DNA of 64,000 nt from Cenococcum geophilum 1.58 (Eukaryota > Ascomycota > Dothideomycetes > Gloniales > Gloniaceae), in the NCBI GenBank assembly GCA_001692895.1, contig KV748180.1, forward strand, positions 434,001-498,000, given 5' to 3'. The notes under the pieces are model-generated. The model was not told the DNA's origin. It did not search any database and saw only the letters and a program-made list of their open reading frames with translations. Shown here one piece after another: positions 11,121 to 24,336 of the stretch. The position numbers and the translations under genes were made by a program. Position 1 is the stretch's first letter. Each line of letters opens with the position of its first letter.

Positions 11121-12221
11121 TCAAATTGTCCCCGACATACATTTATTGTACCAATCACCGTAGTCCCCCACGTACATTTCTTGCACCAACCTCCATATAC
11201 GTATTCTATTGCGGAGGCCTGCGGGCAAGCCGGGCAGCAATTCCATATTGAGTTTGGGAGCGACTTGAGTGAGTTGGCGGACAAGGCGCTCATAGTCTAA
11301 TTCCGCCGGACGTGAGCAGTTCAATAGCTCTTGGTCGAAGTCGTTGCTATCTAGATCAGACAGAAATGGAATGATTTGTCCATTGAGAAGCATTCCTTTC
11401 CAGATAGAGGGAGAGAGAAGCCGGGTGCATTCAGAAGAGTCAATCTTAAGTGGATATAGGTAGTCGAGGACAGATAGGAACAGCTCTGCAGGCAAACTTT
11501 CGATTCTCCTTTGAAATTGCATGCGGAAGGCCGACAAATCCTCCCGAGGCCGTTGCGGAAGAGGCTGAAGACAAGAAATAAGACTCTCGGCCAAGTTAGG
11601 AATATCGAGAGGATCGGCCTCCAGGACATCCTTTTCTTCCTTGGTCAAACACTCCCGGTCATAGTAAATATTGTGAACATAGTACTCTCGAGGTAAGTAA
11701 TAGTTATGGGGAGCGTCCAGTTTCTCGGTTATCCCCCAGTCCCAAGTCGATCGCCGGGCCATCAGTACCTCGAAAAGATCAGAGACGGATGTGACTTGTC
11801 GTGTGCGACTCTTTATCGTGGAATCATTGTTTTTCGACCGGATCCGGATGATTTGCTTTGTGAGTTCCAGGCAGGCTTCGTGTACCGGGAAATTTTGCGA
11901 CAGGTCCCAATCGCTGTAGGCATTCACCGAAGCCTCTCCGTGAATAAGTTGGCAGCGCGAACCTTCGGTAATAACAGCTGGCCATTCAAGCACCTGAGCG
12001 CCCCGTTTTGATTCATGTTTGAGAGTCCAGCCGGCGATGGGTGGAAGTCCGTCTGAGGAATCATGCTCGGTCAGGAGCACGACCTTTCCAGCCCATTCTT
12101 CGCACGGATATCGCCAGAAGGCCGTTCCGCATATCGCGCAGAAGACGTCACTGTACAGCCAGTGTTCTTCGGAAAGGTCCAGCGAAAGCATGATTTGTGT
12201 CAGAGAAAGATGTATCAACAA
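11121..12221 (-). CDS. F-box protein
   Basis: A single 366-codon frame. The N-terminal part contains a Cys pair (FCAICGTAFW, near residue 30) resembling a small zinc-binding element. The middle has charged segments (IRIRSKNNDSTIKSRTRQV). An F-box-like helix, RRIESLPAELFLSVLDYLYPL, starts around residue 240, and the C-terminal part is likely a substrate-recognition region. F-box proteins link substrates to SCF ubiquitin ligases through Skp1. This layout, with an N-terminal CxxC and an internal F-box, is common in large families of fungal proteins of unknown target. A second in-frame ATG, MLSLDLSEEHW at codon 11, may be the real start. It is divergent from MCM3, 553 bp away. Confidence 0.75.
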   Translation of the reverse strand: MLIHLSLTQIMLSLDLSEEHWLYSDVFCAICGTAFWRYPCEEWAGKVVLLTEHDSSDGLPPIAGWTLKHESKRGAQVLEWPAVITEGSRCQLIHGEASVNAYSDWDLSQNFPVHEACLELTKQIIRIRSKNNDSTIKSRTRQVTSVSDLFEVLMARRSTWDWGITEKLDAPHNYYLPREYYVHNIYYDRECLTKEEKDVLEADPLDIPNLAESLISCLQPLPQRPREDLSAFRMQFQRRIESLPAELFLSVLDYLYPLKIDSSECTRLLSPSIWKGMLLNGQIIPFLSDLDSNDFDQELLNCSRPAELDYERLVRQLTQVAPKLNMELLPGLPAGLRNRIRIWRLVQEMYVGDYGDWYNKCMSGTI

Positions 12222-12774
12222 TTCCAGGCAGAATCTCGTACCTTAAATCAACAGATATTTGAAAGATGACGGAAGAGTAGAAGCCGAAGAGGAGAGCCGA
12301 TATAATAATAGAACGACTCAAGACAAAATTGCACAGCCATGCGCAGGGGCCGATCGCTATTTTACCCTTCGGAAGCGAAAGCCAGCTGCTAGGCTGATAG
12401 ATAATTATACAACATCAGCGCGAGCGAAACATACGAGCAGCATGTAGGCGCGGTAGGATATGTGCGTATGCTGAGTGCTGAGGTTTCGTAGTGACATGAG
12501 TGGCTGGGGATTATGGCGTTAAACGAGGCGGTAGACTAAATTCTTAGAAAAGCCTAGCGTCATCGCGAGCGTGTAAAGTGGTCATGGTGGTTTTCCTGGA
12601 CGCGACTCGCGACTTTTGCTCTAGCCCCAACTACCAATTTCACCCCTCTTTTGCGCAAATCTCCCAGTCCACGACAACTTGCTTCTCAACCCCCTTACCC
12701 TTTCTCAACCTGTCTCAATAACTCGTAATACATTGTGAGAAAGGAGATATTGAAGAAGACGCAACCCCTTCAGC
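12222..12774. promoter_or_regulatory. Divergent promoter of F-box gene and MCM3, with MCB-like site
   Basis: The region contains GGACGCGACTCGCGAC at about 12598-12613, roughly 170 bp before the MCM3 ATG. It includes the ACGCG core of the MluI cell-cycle box bound by MBF in yeasts, plus a neighbouring TCGCGA. MCM genes are classic G1/S targets of MBF, so this is a plausible cell-cycle element. One site by eye is weak evidence. Pyrimidine-rich stretches at 12620-12720 are probably the MCM3 leader. Confidence 0.4.
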
Positions 12775-15810
<3,036 letters not shown>

Positions 15811-16826
15811 GGTTCTTGCTAGATTGATGGGTATGGTTGACATTGAAGTTGAACGGTGTTGGGGATCGGACTGGACATGAATGTAATCGATGTGAAGAAA
15901 TGGGAAGTGTATGCTGCGCATTCATGAAGTTCTCCGGGCTTTAGTGTGTCGTATGGCTACTGTGGTTCTACTCTTGGGATTAAATAGTTCTAAGATTTGG
16001 TTCCCGCGCATTTGAGATACACTAAACCATTATTAAATTAGGCAAAGAAACTCTGCACTATTCAAACTCAATTTTTAGAGTTCATCAGCCCTATTAAGAG
16101 CATTTTTAGAGCTCATCTGAGACTTATTTCGGATTTCCGGTGGAGTCTCGCAATAAATTTTCAGCCTTCGTGTTTCCATTATCAGCTTGTCATGCTGAAG
16201 TGTTCTCATTTCGGATGCCCAGCCCATCCCAGCCACAGCCTGCGAACGCCGCACTAAACGTCAACGGCATATCGGTAGGGCTGAAGTACCGACCACAAAC
16301 ACCGTCCACTAAATGTGCCAAGATGTATGTGTGCGATACGAGTACGAGTACGAATGCAAAGTACCGTTCTAGGGAAAACAGATTGCAGAACTTACTTCTT
16401 GGGGTTATCGTACACCTCTACAACACTATACTCTAATCGAACTTTGTCTTACTAGATCTTCGGTATTTCATGGAAAAGCAGAACATGGAGGCGTGTAAAT
16501 AGCCCACCCCTAGGCCAACAGATCTTCCTAGCCCCGCCGGGTAGGCCAATATTTTCACTTTCAATCTTCTGCAGCGATAGTCGCCTGAGATAATCGATAC
16601 ATATATTCAACGGTTGAAAGATATGAATAGATGGGTCCCATCAAAGGGAAAAGGATTGAGAACAGATGTTCGTACCCAGCAAATTTTTCTTCCGAATCAT
16701 GCAATAGATTTTATAAATGGATATTTCATTCAAGGCTTAGCTGCTAAGAATACGTTCAGTTCATCTTGTTCAGTGAGTAACATTAGTGGTGAAGAAGCAT
16801 GACGTAATAGCCACCCAGACGACAAG
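15811..16826. other. Intergenic region, AT-rich
   Basis: Nothing coding is supported between the MCM3 stop and the small repeats that follow. A short GAGTAC/GAGTACG tandem run occurs near 16340. Open frames here are short and featureless. Confidence 0.45.
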
Positions 16827-16934
16827 CTACCCAAACGAGTCGCCCAATCAAAATACACCAAATTAATAGTAGGAGAGTTATAGTTAGTTAAAGTTAGTGT
16901 ATTTTAATTGGGTGGCTCACGTAGGTAGCTGTCT
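16827..16934. repeat. Small inverted-repeat (MITE-like) element
   Basis: Left end AGCTACCCAAACGAGTCGCC, continuing CAATCAAAATACACC, pairs with the reverse complement of the right end, AGCTACCTACGTGAGCCACC, continuing CAATTAAAATACACT. The arms are about 35 bp with several transitions between them. The centre is a short run of AGTTA repeats. Non-coding. Confidence 0.55.
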
Positions 16935-17025
16935 TACATGTGCTGGTTTATGACTCATCCCGTGTTTGCTCAAACGATCAATGCCAAATCAGTCATAAAA
17001 ATAAGTCTACAAGCGGCTTAGGATA

Positions 17026-17147
17026 CCTATCCCTTAACCCGCTGGGGTGCAATGCCAAGCTGCACCGTGCACGAACACCGTACAGCTCGGTACGGTGTTC
17101 GTGCACGGTGCAGCTTGGCATTGCACCCCAGCGGGTTAAGGGATAGG
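17026..17147. repeat. 122-bp near-perfect palindrome
   Basis: Two 58-bp arms (17026-17083 and 17090-17147) appear perfectly complementary and flank a 6-nt loop. The termini are CCTATCCCTTAACCCG. The ends after the flanking TA match those of the element at 34557-34702, so both probably belong to one MITE family with TA target sites. It should form a strong hairpin. It has no coding meaning, although frames on both strands read open through it. Confidence 0.8.
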
Positions 17148-17467
17148 ACGGATTCTATCATCTTCGCCAAATCACTCACAACCTCGGTTGTAAATACAAT
17201 ACAGTCTGACAGGCTCCAGTACCCCCCCCTTATATGCGCGCGCAACACACAACAATTTCGCTTCATACGCACTAGAGAATTTCAAGTTTAACTCTTGCAA
17301 TTAAGCTTAAAAAATTAAAGGCTTTGCCTTTCTTGCGCGTGCACAGCTCTTTTGGCAAGCGCACAGTATCTACGCTGGATGGTGCGCTTGACTAGTGATT
17401 ACCGAAATTGCTGTGTGTGTTGCGCGCACACAGGGGGGGGACACTGGAGCCTGTAAGATACAGACTG

Positions 17468-17623
17468 TACACCACCTCTTTACATCTCGTTGTAAGTGCC
17501 TATTGATCTTGGTGGCTAAACTATCTATTTTAGGCATAATTCTATACAGAAAGGGTATAAATCCGCGCTGTTTGATAGGCACGATCGGCACGCACTTACA
17601 ACGAGATGCGCCGAGGTGGTGTA
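17468..17623. repeat. MITE-like element, 156 bp
   Basis: The left end TACACCACCTCTTTACATCT continues CGTTGTAAGTGC. It is mirrored on the right by GCACTTACAACGAGATGCGC followed by GAGGTGGTGTA, giving arms of about 32 bp. The interior contains ATTTTAGGCATAATTCTATA, shared with the eroded copy at 8731-8886. Non-coding. Confidence 0.65.
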
Positions 17624-17846
17624 GAGATGATTCGGCTGCTCCTTTGCCTCATTCCCCGTATTAACGCGTATCGGAACTTGGCGTTGCCGACGCCATGGCA
17701 ATCTCCACGTAAATAATGCCGCATCTCACTGGGCGCTCCAGGCATCACTTTTTCGCTTTTCGACATGTCAGCTCTTACATCTTTTGGGTGATGGCCGTTG
17801 CGCTTGTAGAACCCCGACTACTATTCAAGTGCAAAAACTTTACGCG

Positions 17847-20800
17847 ATGGCCAGCTTCCGTAAAGGAAAAAAACCGACGCCTTCCGCACCACTAGAAAGC
17901 CGTGATGCATCTAAAATGGACGCCAAAACTGCAAAGGTGACTAAGAAGGAAAAGGGCGGTGATACGGACGTAAAAAAGAGAGACGATGGCAAAGACAACA
18001 AGGAGAAGGCCAGCTTGAAAAACTTCTTCGTAAGGGGCGCCAATCCATTTGGGAGTGTCGATTCTGTGCTGAAACTTGAGGGTGCAATTAGAGAGTACTC
18101 TCCTATGCAACCCCTCTAGATTGGGTACTCATGGGTGCTTGTCTGATCACTTCGATCGGTGCTGGAATTGTAAGTGCTTCGAGCTACTTCTCGAGGGTGT
18201 TGGTGGCGGCTAATAAAACGGTAATGCATAGGCCATGCCACTCATGAACATCGTTTTTGGTGGGTATACAATCTCCGCCGTGAAATATCTGTGCTAAGCT
18301 ATTATAGGGAATCTCGTCGGGCATCTCACTGGGTATTTTATTCCCAATACGACTGTCACAAAGGCCGAATTTCAAGCTGAAGTGAACCGGAACGCGTTAG
18401 TTGATCTCTCTTATCCAGCTCGCCACAAGCAGTTCATACCGATGAATCTTGCTTGCTGTATGCTTTGTGCGAATGCCTAGAAGCCATCACAGTCTTTCCT
18501 CTGGCAAGTATTCTCAAGTCAGATTGTGACCCTGGGAAGCATTCTGTATATTTGATGATGCTCCGGATTCCTTAGAAGGCATTTGGGTGGCCATATCCTA
18601 TTTTCCTATATCATTGAGCCCTAGTTTCATTTACCCAAAGACTCTCTTACAAATACCGGCATACTCAGGTATAGAATGCTAAGTTTATCTTCAGGCTCTA
18701 CATCGTGTACCTTTTTATTGGAAAATTTGTGCTTTCATACATTTCAATGGTATGTAAGGCAATCATTTGAAATGCTTGCTGTACTAGTACTAAACAATCT
18801 AGCTTACTGTTAGGATAAGCGGGCTGCGGATTTCTGCTACGCTCCGTCTAGCTTACCTTCGAGCTCTTTTCGTTCAGCCAGTCGGCACTATCGATACGAT
18901 ATCTCCGGGAAAGGTCTCTACTCGGATCACAACTTCATCTAACACTATACAACTGGCTATATCTCAACAGTTGGCGATGCTGGTACAAGCCTTTGCATTC
19001 ACCGGTGGATTATATGTCGTGGCCTTCATTTACAACTGGTTACTCACCTTCGTTGCTAGTGCCTCGCTCCCATTTATTCTCATTGCATACGGTGTGATAG
19101 TTCCTGTTTATATCAAGATTCACAAGGAGACCGAGCACGCCCAAGAACAGGCTTCAGCCCTTGCATTTGAGATATTCTCGTCGATTCGAGTGGTCGTGGC
19201 TTTTGGGGCGGAAGAACGACTGTCCGAGCAACACAATGGCTGGTTAATGCGAGCAAAGCGCACAGAGCTGAAGAATGGCCCTCTCATGGGACTCATGATG
19301 TCTCCCTCATTCTTTGCCATGTATGGTACGTTCGGGCTTACATTCTGGTTTGGGATCCGGCAGTATACAAGAGGTCATATACACAGTATAAATACAATTG
19401 TAATGTGGGTATTTAGTCCTCCCTCCTTAATCATTTGCCTTCTGTATCAATCGAAGTCAATAGGCTAACATTGTTAGCGTTCTCTTCTCTGTTATGATGG
19501 CAGTTATGAGTATTGGTCGACTTACTTCTCCCATTATCGCAATTTCGAAAGCCTCATCAGCAGCAACCGAGTTGTTCACAACAATTGACGCCGAAGTTCC
19601 CGATACAACAGGCTTCAAGGATCCAGATATCTCTGCGACCGCCGACATTGATCTAGAGGAGGTCTCATTCTTTTACCCAGGTCGACCTGATGTCCAAATC
19701 CTAGACCGCCTCAATTTACACTTCGAAGCTGGCAAGGTGACTGCAATAGTGGGGCCTTCGGGGTCTGGGAAAAGTACCATAGTCGCCCTTCTTGAGCGAT
19801 GGTACGATCTTTCAGGCACACCGTCGAAGACACCTAGCGACGGGGATATAAAACCTTCAGCAGAGGATGATATCCAGCCCGCGGGAAACCAAAGCACTCC
19901 CGAAGATGGGAGTGCGCAAGTCAATGTTGATAAAAAGGAGCAAAATCTTCTAGAGAAATGTAGCGGGGCGGTCAAAGTTGGCGGTGTGGACCTCCGAAAA
20001 GTTGATCTGAAGTGGTGGCGATCCCAAATAGGACTCGTCCAACAAGAGCCTTTTCTATTCAACGACACGATCTACAACAATGTTGCATACGGGCTCTGCG
20101 GTACAAAATGGCAAGACGCAACTAAAGAAGAAAAAATGGAATTGGTCATAGACGCGTGTAAGGAAGCGTATGCGGACGAATTTATCACGAAATTACCCCT
20201 TGTAAGTGCTCACAACGTTCATCTTTCTTCCACCTATCAAAAGTCTTCCAATTATATCTGACAACATTATTCTTCATACCCGATTCGTTACCCTTTCATC
20301 CCAGCCGCAACTCCGATCTTAACATAACTGACTCGTTCAGGGCTACGACACATTTGTGGGAGAGAGCGGTATCAAAATGTCAGGGGGTCAGCGTCAGCGC
20401 ATAGCCATTGCGCGTAGCATCATCAAGAAGCCGCCAATACTCATTCTAGATGAGGCCACCAGCGCAATTGATGTCCGTACTGAGCGCATTGTACAAGAGG
20501 CTCTCGATCGCGTCTCGAAAAATAGGACTACTATTGTGATTGCGCATCGCTTGTCTACAATTAAGCGAGCAGATAAGATTATTGTTCTTCGGCAAGGCAA
20601 ACTTGTGGAGGAAGGTAGCCACGAGCAGCTTCTCACCAACGAAGGTGGCGTCTACTGTGGCCTTGTTAATGCGCAAGAACTATCAATGTTCAAAGAAGAG
20701 GAGCAGGACGATGGCATTTCACTCAAGCCGACTAAAACAAACGCCACGGAGCATTCAGAAGTAACCCAATATGGTCCCTCCAGAGTTACCCCCGACGTTG

Positions 20801-23189
20801 ATGAAGAGACTGAATACAAGCATCACGGCATTGTGAGGAGCTTTGGGCGCCTTCTCTATGAGCAAAGGTCGCGGTGGATATCCTATAGCTTGACTGTATT
20901 TGGTGCTATGGGTGCCGGAGGTAATTCCTTATTTCTATTCTTATTGATCTACGCTTATGACCTGTAGCTGTATATCCACTCCAAGCATATATCTTCGCCA
21001 ATATCACCGAAGTTTTCACGTATACTGGACCGAGACTGGTCAGCCGAGGTAATTTCTGGTCCGGGATGTTCGGTATTCAGGCTGTTGGGGTTGGAATTGC
21101 ATACTTTGTTCTCGGATGGGCTTCATATACCATTTCCGTCGTAAGTAAATTGCAATCCAAACATGTCCATCGCACTAACTCCCTGCAGGCTGTCTCGACC
21201 CACTATCGGCAGGAATACCTCAATAATTTGGTCCGAAAGCGCATATCCTTCTTTGATGTAGAAGGCCACTCTGCAGGATCTCTTACATCGAGATTAAGCG
21301 GTGACCCAACTCAACTACAGCAGCTTATGGGTACCGAGATGTCAATGGCTTTGATCTCAGTTTTTAATTTGCTCGGTTCGATCGCAATATCTTTTGCCTT
21401 TGGATGGAAGCTCTCACTTGTTGGCCTGTTCTCGGTACTTCCAATCATCCTAACTGCTGGATATCTTAGAGTCAGTCTCGAAATGAAATTCGAAAAGATG
21501 AATGCTGCCGTATTTGAAGATAGCTCTCAATTTGCTACTGAGGCTGTTGGAGCCTTCCGTACAGTCATGTCACTAATAATGGAGGATACAATCGGCGATC
21601 GTTATCAGAAGTTACTCACGGGTCATGTATCGAAAGCCTTCGGCCAGGCGAAGTTTTCCACGGTAGTATTTGCTGGATCGGACAGCATTGAATTGGCTTG
21701 CATGGCCTTGTGTTTCTGGTGAGTTCTCGCCTGTATACTCAAGGTTTCTTTGAACTAAGTCTCGACCAGGTATGGTGGCACATTGCTTGCATCACGTGAG
21801 TATGGTTTACTGCAGTTTTTCATCATCTACATGGCCGTGGTTCAGGTTTGTTCTTGTGATCGAATACCTGCTCATATTATACTAACAATTCCGTAGGGTA
21901 GTCAAGCAGCTGGAATGTGGTTCTCATTTGCTCCCAGTAAGAGCATTCTTTAGGCCCAAAATTTTTTTGCAGCCAATACTGAATTAAGTAGACATGGCAG
22001 AAGCTACTGGTGCCGCAAACCGTATCCTCAGTATGCGCCCTTCAAAAACAAAAGAAGAGCGTGACCCAGAGGAGTTCAAGACTTCCAAGGATGGTGTTGG
22101 AGTAGAGTTACGGAACGTCTACTTCACATACAAAAGCCGTGAAGTTCCTGTGATCACTAATTTGAACCTGAAGGTAAGCTGTGTGGTCTAGTATATGGAA
22201 CATCACTCACTCTGCTTGTAGGTCGAGCCGGGCCAGTTTGCTGCTCTCGTCGGTGCTTCTGGTAAGATTCTCCATATGCTAGACATCCCCCACGGCGCCC
22301 GTCTGACATGTTATTCAACAAAAGGTTGCGGTAAATCTACGATCATCAGTCTTCTTGAAAGGTATTAGTTTTCCCACCGTGGCCCGTGTGCTTTGATGTG
22401 TGGCTAACTCTGACACAGATTCTATGATCCCGATTCAGGAAGTATTATCTGTGGCGACCAAGACATTTCCAACGTGGACATCAAGAAATACCGTCAAGCC
22501 ATAAGCCTTGTTGCGCAAGAGCCGACTCTATATGAAGGTATACCCCTTCCACCGGGGGAGGTTCTGGATATGTTAAACTACTGCTCACTAACCTTTTAAA
22601 GGCACCATCCGAGAGAACATAGCCCTTTCCGTAGACGTCGCTAGTGCTACTGATCAAGCAGTCGAGCAAGCCTGCACTGATGCCCAAATTCACGAATTCA
22701 TCGTCTCACTGCCGGATGGCTATTCTACCCAGTTGGGACCAAAAGGCATGTCTCTCAGTGGTGGCCAGAAGCAGCGTATTGCCCTAGCCCGCGCGCTTCT
22801 ACGCCGCCCGAGACTCTTGTTACTAGACGAAGCTACATCGAGTCTGGATTCGGAATCCGAAAAGCAGGTTCAGGCAGCCATCGAACGGGCGGCTGAAAAT
22901 GGTGGAAGGACGATTCTTGCTGTCGCACATGTAAGTTTGTTGCTCGCTCTCTTGAATGCCAACCACGTTACGATGGTTAATTCCTTCATAGCGTCTCGCC
23001 ACCATTCAGAAAGCAGACGTTATCTTCGTGCTGGGTGGTGGCAGAGTTCTTGAAAAGGGTGATCATCAGAACTTGCTGAAGAAGAAGGGTGTATACTATC
23101 AAATGGTTAGTAAAGTCTCAAAATATCACCTGTGTCTGTAGTTGGCTAACATATCTGCCCAGTGTCAAGCACAAGCTTTAGACCGGTAG
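17847..23189 (+). CDS. ABC-B full transporter (P-glycoprotein/MDR-like)
   Basis: A membrane ATPase expected to export lipophilic compounds or peptides. Nineteen exons assemble in frame to 1334 aa: 17847-18029, 18092-18169, 18232-18259, 18308-18395, 18695-18749, 18803-19404, 19478-20201, 20341-20920, 20968-21140, 21189-21718, 21770-21845, 21897-21936, 21992-22173, 22222-22261, 22325-22361, 22419-22537, 22602-22930, 22992-23105 and 23163-23189. Order is TMD1-NBD1-TMD2-NBD2. NBD1 has Walker [10 protein letters not shown] (about 436), signature MSGGQ, Walker [13 protein letters not shown] and IAHRLST. NBD2 has GASGCGKST (about 1125), [20 protein letters not shown] and a spliced AHRLAT. NBD1 carries a long Pro/Asp insert (about 455-500). 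The N-terminal 60 aa are Lys-rich and cytosolic. Intron 4 is 299 nt against 45-140 for the rest. It resembles fungal multidrug (pmd1/mdr) pumps; the substrate is unknown. Confidence 0.92.
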
Positions 23190-24336
23190 CATTATTGGAG
23201 TATTTACATTGAGTGGTATGCAATAAATATATTTTTCGGCTCTCGCACCTCATGGCAAAACCCATCTCAGTCTAGACTTTCGTTTTAATTGGCTTTCTTG
23301 TACTATATCACCTCTCTTCTTTATAAATGAAATATTCCATCCACAGCATGTATGACGCTCCTTCTCAATCGAATTTATAATCATCAAGTAGGTAAGAGCG
23401 TAGTATAGTGCACCTAGCGAAAATTTGGAAATCGATGGTGTATGTGATGGTTTTGTACCCAGCCCTAGAATAACTAGTTTCCAAGACGTAGGTCATGGCT
23501 TAGCAGAGTCTCTTGGCGCTATAGCAAGGTCTTGTACCACACGCGCCTTATGTTTCGACCGTGCGTTGAAAAGGAGGTTGACGAATACAAAATCACGAGC
23601 AGATTTTTGGCAGTGAAACGACAAAGGCAGGCTACCCTATTGCCTACCACCCTATTACTCGCCCCCCCTTTTGTTGCCTGCACCTACCTCATGTATATAT
23701 AGTAGATCAATCCACGGTTCCTGACCTGGTATTTCCGGTCAACAGCATCTACCAGACGCATCAAACGAGGCAGCTGCTGCGACCGTGAGCAGAGTTGGGA
23801 ATAAGCAAGCAAGCCAAGCTGAACAGGCTCAGCTTGCTGGCTTGCAATTTTTGATACCATAAGCTTGGTTGCTTGAGAAGGTGTGGCACTGCCTAGCCTA
23901 CCGTAACGCCGTGCCTACCTTTAACCCTCGAAAACCCCACGATTGGATCACTCAAACTAAGCCCATCCAGTATAGACAGAGCATGGCATGATCCTAGTGA
24001 AAACGGAATCAACTTGAATTCAACATCAGTGGAGAGTCTTGAGTCAGAAGTCGATATCCTAAACAATAAACAGCGTCTCTCCTACGGTTGCCCATACCTA
24101 GTAGTAATTCGACCAAGTATCGACCAAGGAAAAATATCCAATCCAAGTCTATCCAAACGCCCAGTCACCACATAAGCCTTGTGCATCCCAGGTGGTCCCA
24201 TACGCCACGAAAACGAACCATGCAGCCCCGATATCCAGAGGTCTGAAGATAAAATCTTCCGACCAAACGAAACACCGAAATTGAAAAGATAAATTAGCGA
24301 TATCACCCATTTGTACAATCCAGTGGAACCGTATAG
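23190..24336. other. Intergenic region with repeat fragments
   Basis: This lies between the stop of the ABC transporter and the stop of the convergent Atos-like gene. It contains a C-rich repeat fragment (23629-23703, listed separately). It also contains a short hairpin at about 23802-23852, where AAGCAAGCCAAGCTGA is mirrored by TCAGCTTGCTGGCTTGC. No gene is supported. Confidence 0.45.
23629..23703. repeat. Dispersed repeat fragment, copy 1
   Basis: TTGCCTACCACCCTATTACT and the following C-tract, TTGTTGCCTG and CTCATGTAT match 32088-32175 with scattered differences (TTGCCTATCACCCTATGACT there). The family is unidentified and non-coding. Confidence 0.5.

Noticed and set aside
16940..17291. 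Frames on both strands crossing the palindrome
   Set aside because: They are mirror images produced by the inverted repeat and encode the same meaningless peptide on both strands.
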